NCBI GenBank assembly: GCA_040222235.1
Contig: JAVKDO010000150.1
Coordinates: 1-64,000 of the forward strand
DNA: 64,000 bases
Direction: 5' to 3'
Source: UBA6059 sp040222235
GTDB taxonomy: Bacteria; Bacteroidota; Bacteroidia; Cytophagales; Cyclobacteriaceae
The position numbers and the translations under genes were made by a program. The first letter of the stretch is position 1, and each line of letters begins with the position of its first letter. Positions 61,243 through 64,000 of this stretch are shown one piece after another. The notes below the pieces were generated by a model. That model was not told where the DNA came from and ran no database searches. It saw only the letters and a list, made by a program, of their open reading frames with translations.

Positions 61243-62157
61243 TTATTGAATAAACTGTCTCAAATAGGCTGCACTTTGGTGTAAGGCAGTTTTGCGGCGC
61301 TCCAGGGAGCCTTCATACGCTCTGTCCTCTACTTCAACGCAAACCGGCCCATCATAGCCTGCATCCGTCAAGACGGAGAAGAACTTTCCCCAATCTACAT
61401 CTCCCATGCCTGGCAATTTGGGCGTGTGGTATTCGTTAGGATGCGCCATGATGCCTACTTCATCCAGCTTGTATTGGTCGAGTCTGACATCCTTGGCGTG
61501 CATATGGAAGAGCTTGTGACCAAACTCCCGCATAGCCTTGAGGTAATCCATCTGCTGCCAGATGAAGTGTGATGGGTCGAAGTTCAACCCAAAGTAATCT
61601 GAAGGAATGTCTTCATACATCCTTCTCCAGATCGCCGGAGTTGTTTTGAGGTTCTTCCCTCCTGGCCATTCGTCTTTGGTGAAGCTCATAGGACAGTTCT
61701 CTATGCCGATTTGGACCTTGTACGACTCAGCATACTTAATCAGTGGTCTCCATACCTCTAGAAATCTTGACCAGTTGTCATCCACGGACTTAGTCCAGGC
61801 TCGTCCAATGAACGTGTTGACCTTATTGATACCCAATAGATCGGAAGCCTCAATCAATTTCCTAAGGTGAGTTATGGCCGTTTCTGCCTCATCTTTATCA
61901 GGACTCAAAGGATTAGGATAGTAACCAAGAGCGCTGATTTCTACTCCATATTTCATGCTTGTAGCAAGCACTTTATTTGCTTCTTCTTTGCCGAAGTTGG
62001 TCACATCGATGTGGGTGACACCCGCGTAGCGCCGGGTGGCTTTACCGACTGGCCAGCACATGACTTCCACACAGTCATAGCCTTCATCGGCCGCAAATTT
62101 TAATAGTTCGTCAAAGGACAATTCTGGTAAGATGGCGGATACGAAACCGAGTTGCAT
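61243..62157 (-). CDS. Sugar phosphate isomerase/epimerase (TIM-barrel)
   Basis: 304 residues. Xylose-isomerase-like TIM barrel: QLGFVSAILPELSFDELLKF at the start, then VGIENCPMSF-type strand QIGIENCPMS, YFGLNFDPSHFIWQ, KLFHMHAKDVRLD and DGPVCVEVEDRAYEG. The Glu, Asp, His, Glu residues at the ends of these strands form the usual divalent-metal site. It is likely a keto/aldo isomerase or epimerase of a sugar. It lies between subunit 3 and the SDR gene. Confidence 0.92.
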   Translation of the reverse strand: MQLGFVSAILPELSFDELLKFAADEGYDCVEVMCWPVGKATRRYAGVTHIDVTNFGKEEANKVLATSMKYGVEISALGYYPNPLSPDKDEAETAITHLRKLIEASDLLGINKVNTFIGRAWTKSVDDNWSRFLEVWRPLIKYAESYKVQIGIENCPMSFTKDEWPGGKNLKTTPAIWRRMYEDIPSDYFGLNFDPSHFIWQQMDYLKAMREFGHKLFHMHAKDVRLDQYKLDEVGIMAHPNEYHTPKLPGMGDVDWGKFFSVLTDAGYDGPVCVEVEDRAYEGSLERRKTALHQSAAYLRQFIQ

Positions 62158-62280
62158 ATTCTGGTAGTTAGTTGTTCGTCTTTAGTTATTGGTCGTTGGT
62201 TATTAGTTTTTGGTCTGTGGTCGCTAGTTACTGGTTGTTAGTTGCTGGTTCCCGATAGCTATCGGGATGGTTGGTGGTTG
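62158..62280 (-). promoter_or_regulatory. A/C-rich repetitive leader with a 16-bp palindrome
   Basis: In gene direction: CCCGATAGCTATCGGG palindrome (62251-62266) followed by a G-poor run of AACTAAC/AACCAACGACC words down to the isomerase ATG. The 10-mer GGTCGCTAGT (plus strand) occurs here and in the leader of the SDR gene, and once at 13415-13424. Confidence 0.55.
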
Positions 62281-62289
62281 AAAGTAGGA

Positions 62290-62820
62290 TTAATAGAAGT
62301 TCTTGCCGATTTCATCGTAAGGTAAATCACCATTGTAGAAGCCAGTTGCGTGTACGTATTTGAGTTCTTGGCTAGCCCCAATTTCGGAAGTATAATAACC
62401 GTAAATGGTCATATCTTTCAGTGTGCTGAAGAACTCTGATTCTAAAGGATCTGATGACTTTTCCCATGATCGCAAAGTCTCAATTTGCTCCACTTCATTC
62501 ATTTCCAAAAAGTCAGTCTCTGAGAGTTTATCCAGACCATTGAGAAATTTAGTCTTTTCATTTGGTTCACTTACTCGTGCGAAAACTCGATCAATGTATT
62601 GATTGACGCCTGCAGCACGTGCTCCTGGCGTCTCAGTCGTAGGTATGATGATCTCTACCAATTGCGCTAGCAACTGATCCTGGGCAGGGCTCAGCGACTG
62701 TAGTACATATCCAGGATCATAGGCTGGTGTGCAACCTTCCAAGGCACTCAACAAGGCTGGAGAGAGTGCCAGGCCCATTCCCGATAGGGTGAGGTTCTTT
62801 AATGCAAATCGTCTGTCCAT
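62290..62820 (-). CDS. Gluconate 2-dehydrogenase subunit 3 family protein (copy 2)
   Basis: 176 residues. A Tat-like N-terminus (MDRRFALKNLTLSGMGLAL) with a Cys at residue 30, then the subunit-3 core QLVEIIIPTTETPGARAAGV. It is about 35-40% identical by eye to copy 1 and lies 3 bases after the GMC stop codon. It should escort the GMC flavoprotein into the periplasm. Confidence 0.92.
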   Translation of the reverse strand: MDRRFALKNLTLSGMGLALSPALLSALEGCTPAYDPGYVLQSLSPAQDQLLAQLVEIIIPTTETPGARAAGVNQYIDRVFARVSEPNEKTKFLNGLDKLSETDFLEMNEVEQIETLRSWEKSSDPLESEFFSTLKDMTIYGYYTSEIGASQELKYVHATGFYNGDLPYDEIGKNFY

Positions 62821-62823
62821 AGC

Positions 62824-64000
62824 TTATATATTTCTCTTCTTTTTCTGATCAATAGCATAATCCACAGCACGAGCTGTCAAGGCCATATAGGTGATACTGG
62901 GGTTTTGGCAGGGTGAGGAGGTCATGCAAGCGCCATCTGTCACGAATAGATTACTCACTTCATGCGACTGGTTATAGCCATTGAGGTAGCTGGTCTTGGG
63001 ATCACGTCCCATTCTCGCCGTACCCATTTCGTGGATACCAAAGCCTGGAACGGCTCCTGCTGGATTATCGATCGCCTCAATGTCCTGACAACCGGCCTTT
63101 TCCAACATCTCAGCCATGGTAGCGAGTGAGTCTCTGCGCATGGACTTCTCATTGTCCTTGATTTCCGCATTGAAGACTAGCTTCGGTATTCCCAGTTCGT
63201 CTGTCTCCGATTCATGGAGTCGTACGTGATTATCATAATAGGGTAAGGTCTCACCAAATCCCCACATGCCTACCTGCCATGGCCCGGCTTGCTGCACTTC
63301 TTTCTTGAAGTCAGCGCCAAATCCGTCTAGTCCGTAGGCTTTGCCCCAGCTTTCCCGGTAGGCTGATCCCTCCCATCCATAGCCCCGGATAAACTCAGAC
63401 ATGGGCTCCTGTCCATTCAAATTGCGGTAGCGAGGTATGTAGAAACCGACGGGGCGATTGCCCATAGTGGTCTTGTCTTCAAACCCAGGCATGGTTGCGT
63501 TGATCTCAAGCCCCAGATGATGATCCATGAGGTAGCGCCCTAATACCCCACTTGTGTTGCCAATGCCCTCGGAGAAGGTATCGCTCTTCGAGTTCATCAA
63601 GATCTGTGTGGATGCCATCGCTGATGCGCAGACAAAGACGAGATCGGCGTTGAACTCGATCGTCTCCTTGGTCTCTGAGTCGATGACCACTACGCCAGAT
63701 GCCTTACCAGAATTCTTGTCATACATGATGCTGTGTGCAACGCTGTAGGGCCTGATAGTGAGATTACCAGTAGCTTCTGCCGCTGGTAACGTCGATGAGA
63801 CAGAGCTGAAGTACGAACCTGTACTACACCCTCTCCAACAGGGGCCGCAGTAGTGACACGGTGCGCGATCACCGATTTGCTCTGTCAATACTGCAGCTCT
63901 TGCGATCGTTAGGTAACGGTCATTGTATTCTTCCTGGAAGCGCTTGCGGATATGCTTTTCTACCACATTGAGGTCCATGGGTTTTTGAAAATCGCCATCA
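62824..64000 (-). CDS. GMC-family FAD-dependent dehydrogenase, large subunit (copy 2; 5' end missing)
   Basis: The frame is open through the right edge (residues before the first Met align with copy 1), so the N-terminal FAD-binding fold is outside the window. The visible 392 residues include the cysteine cluster HYCGPCWRGCSTGSYFSS, HEMGTARMG and NPSITYMALTARA. The pattern of cysteines (C-x2-C-x3-C) differs in spacing from copy 1 (C-x5-C-x3-C). Its operon with subunit 3, the isomerase and the SDR suggests sugar oxidation and further metabolism. Confidence 0.92.
   Translation of the reverse strand, partial: DGDFQKPMDLNVVEKHIRKRFQEEYNDRYLTIARAAVLTEQIGDRAPCHYCGPCWRGCSTGSYFSSVSSTLPAAEATGNLTIRPYSVAHSIMYDKNSGKASGVVVIDSETKETIEFNADLVFVCASAMASTQILMNSKSDTFSEGIGNTSGVLGRYLMDHHLGLEINATMPGFEDKTTMGNRPVGFYIPRYRNLNGQEPMSEFIRGYGWEGSAYRESWGKAYGLDGFGADFKKEVQQAGPWQVGMWGFGETLPYYDNHVRLHESETDELGIPKLVFNAEIKDNEKSMRRDSLATMAEMLEKAGCQDIEAIDNPAGAVPGFGIHEMGTARMGRDPKTSYLNGYNQSHEVSNLFVTDGACMTSSPCQNPSITYMALTARAVDYAIDQKKKRNI

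Noticed and set aside
1..64000. CRISPR array, prophage or insertion-sequence transposase
   Set aside because: No repeat-spacer pattern, no Cas, integrase, capsid or transposase domain was seen anywhere in the window.

Overview
The window looks like a chromosome segment from a marine-type Bacteroidota, most likely order Cytophagales. The evidence is a type B type-IX-secretion (T9SS) sorting domain followed by a PorP/SprF protein, two proteins with T9SS type A C-terminal sorting domains, many lipoproteins, weak Shine-Dalgarno signals, TAnnTTTG-type -7 boxes, PadR-controlled FtsX/MacB-like 'orphan' permeases, and a miaB / sigma-54 activator / lptE / TPR-like / secG block. No phage, plasmid, insertion-sequence transposase or CRISPR array is visible. 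Both window edges cut genes: a surface protein on the left and a GMC oxidoreductase on the right.

Layout. 1-3.5 kb: T9SS type B surface protein and its PorP/SprF partner. 3.6-8.1 kb: DUF885 lipoprotein, DUF892 ferritin-like protein, a minus-strand trio (holin-like membrane protein, DinB-like, gamma carbonic anhydrase) and a YceI lipoprotein. 8.3-13.4 kb: envelope block miaB, sigma-54 activator, lptE, TPR-like, secG. 13.4-21.6 kb: exported HIT protein, Gfo/Idh/MocA oxidoreductase, YdeI-like protein, PadR-permease cassette A, aldo/keto reductase, TonB-C protein, DUF1573 and GNAT. 21.9-30.4 kb: GMC/subunit-3 pair, DUF1330, a toxin-antitoxin pair whose toxin has a stop at codon 3, exported RidA, a eukaryote-type N-terminal glutamine amidase, a Crp-like regulator with a membrane protein, YciI, SRPBCC, LysE and an HD oxygenase-like protein. 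30.5-37.6 kb: PadR-permease cassettes B and C around an M55 peptidase. 37.6-45 kb: TetR/YiaAB pair, phospholipase D lipoprotein, surE, ribBA and dnaG. 45-56.5 kb: Mrp/NifU iron-sulfur pair, secreted M43 protease, a tandem double D-Ala-D-Ala ligase with PASTA and T9SS proteins, M50 protease, HAD phosphatase. 56.6-64 kb: tRNA-Ile(CAU), Calx-beta/YHYH lipoprotein, a small membrane-protein gene split by a structured non-coding insert, and a sugar-oxidation operon (GMC, subunit 3, TIM-barrel isomerase, SDR).

How genes work together. Each of the three PadR genes overlaps its permease gene by an ATGA, and each has a different palindrome or direct repeat upstream, so they look like three separately controlled sensor-permease modules. 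The two GMC plus subunit-3 pairs are paralogous periplasmic dehydrogenases, and the right-hand one is joined to cytoplasmic sugar enzymes. The Ddl-Ddl fusion, PASTA protein and T9SS protein form one envelope unit.

Most notable points. (i) The word CTACCGGAA is strongly over-represented: I counted 14 copies by eye, always followed by A or T. (ii) A ~205-bp nested-hairpin element interrupts a membrane-protein gene. (iii) The RelE/ParE-type toxin carries an in-frame TGA at codon 3. (iv) A close NTAQ1 homologue is present. (v) The D-Ala-D-Ala ligase is a double-domain protein. (vi) DnaG has lost three of four zinc ligands. All calls come from reading the sequence; no database search was run.
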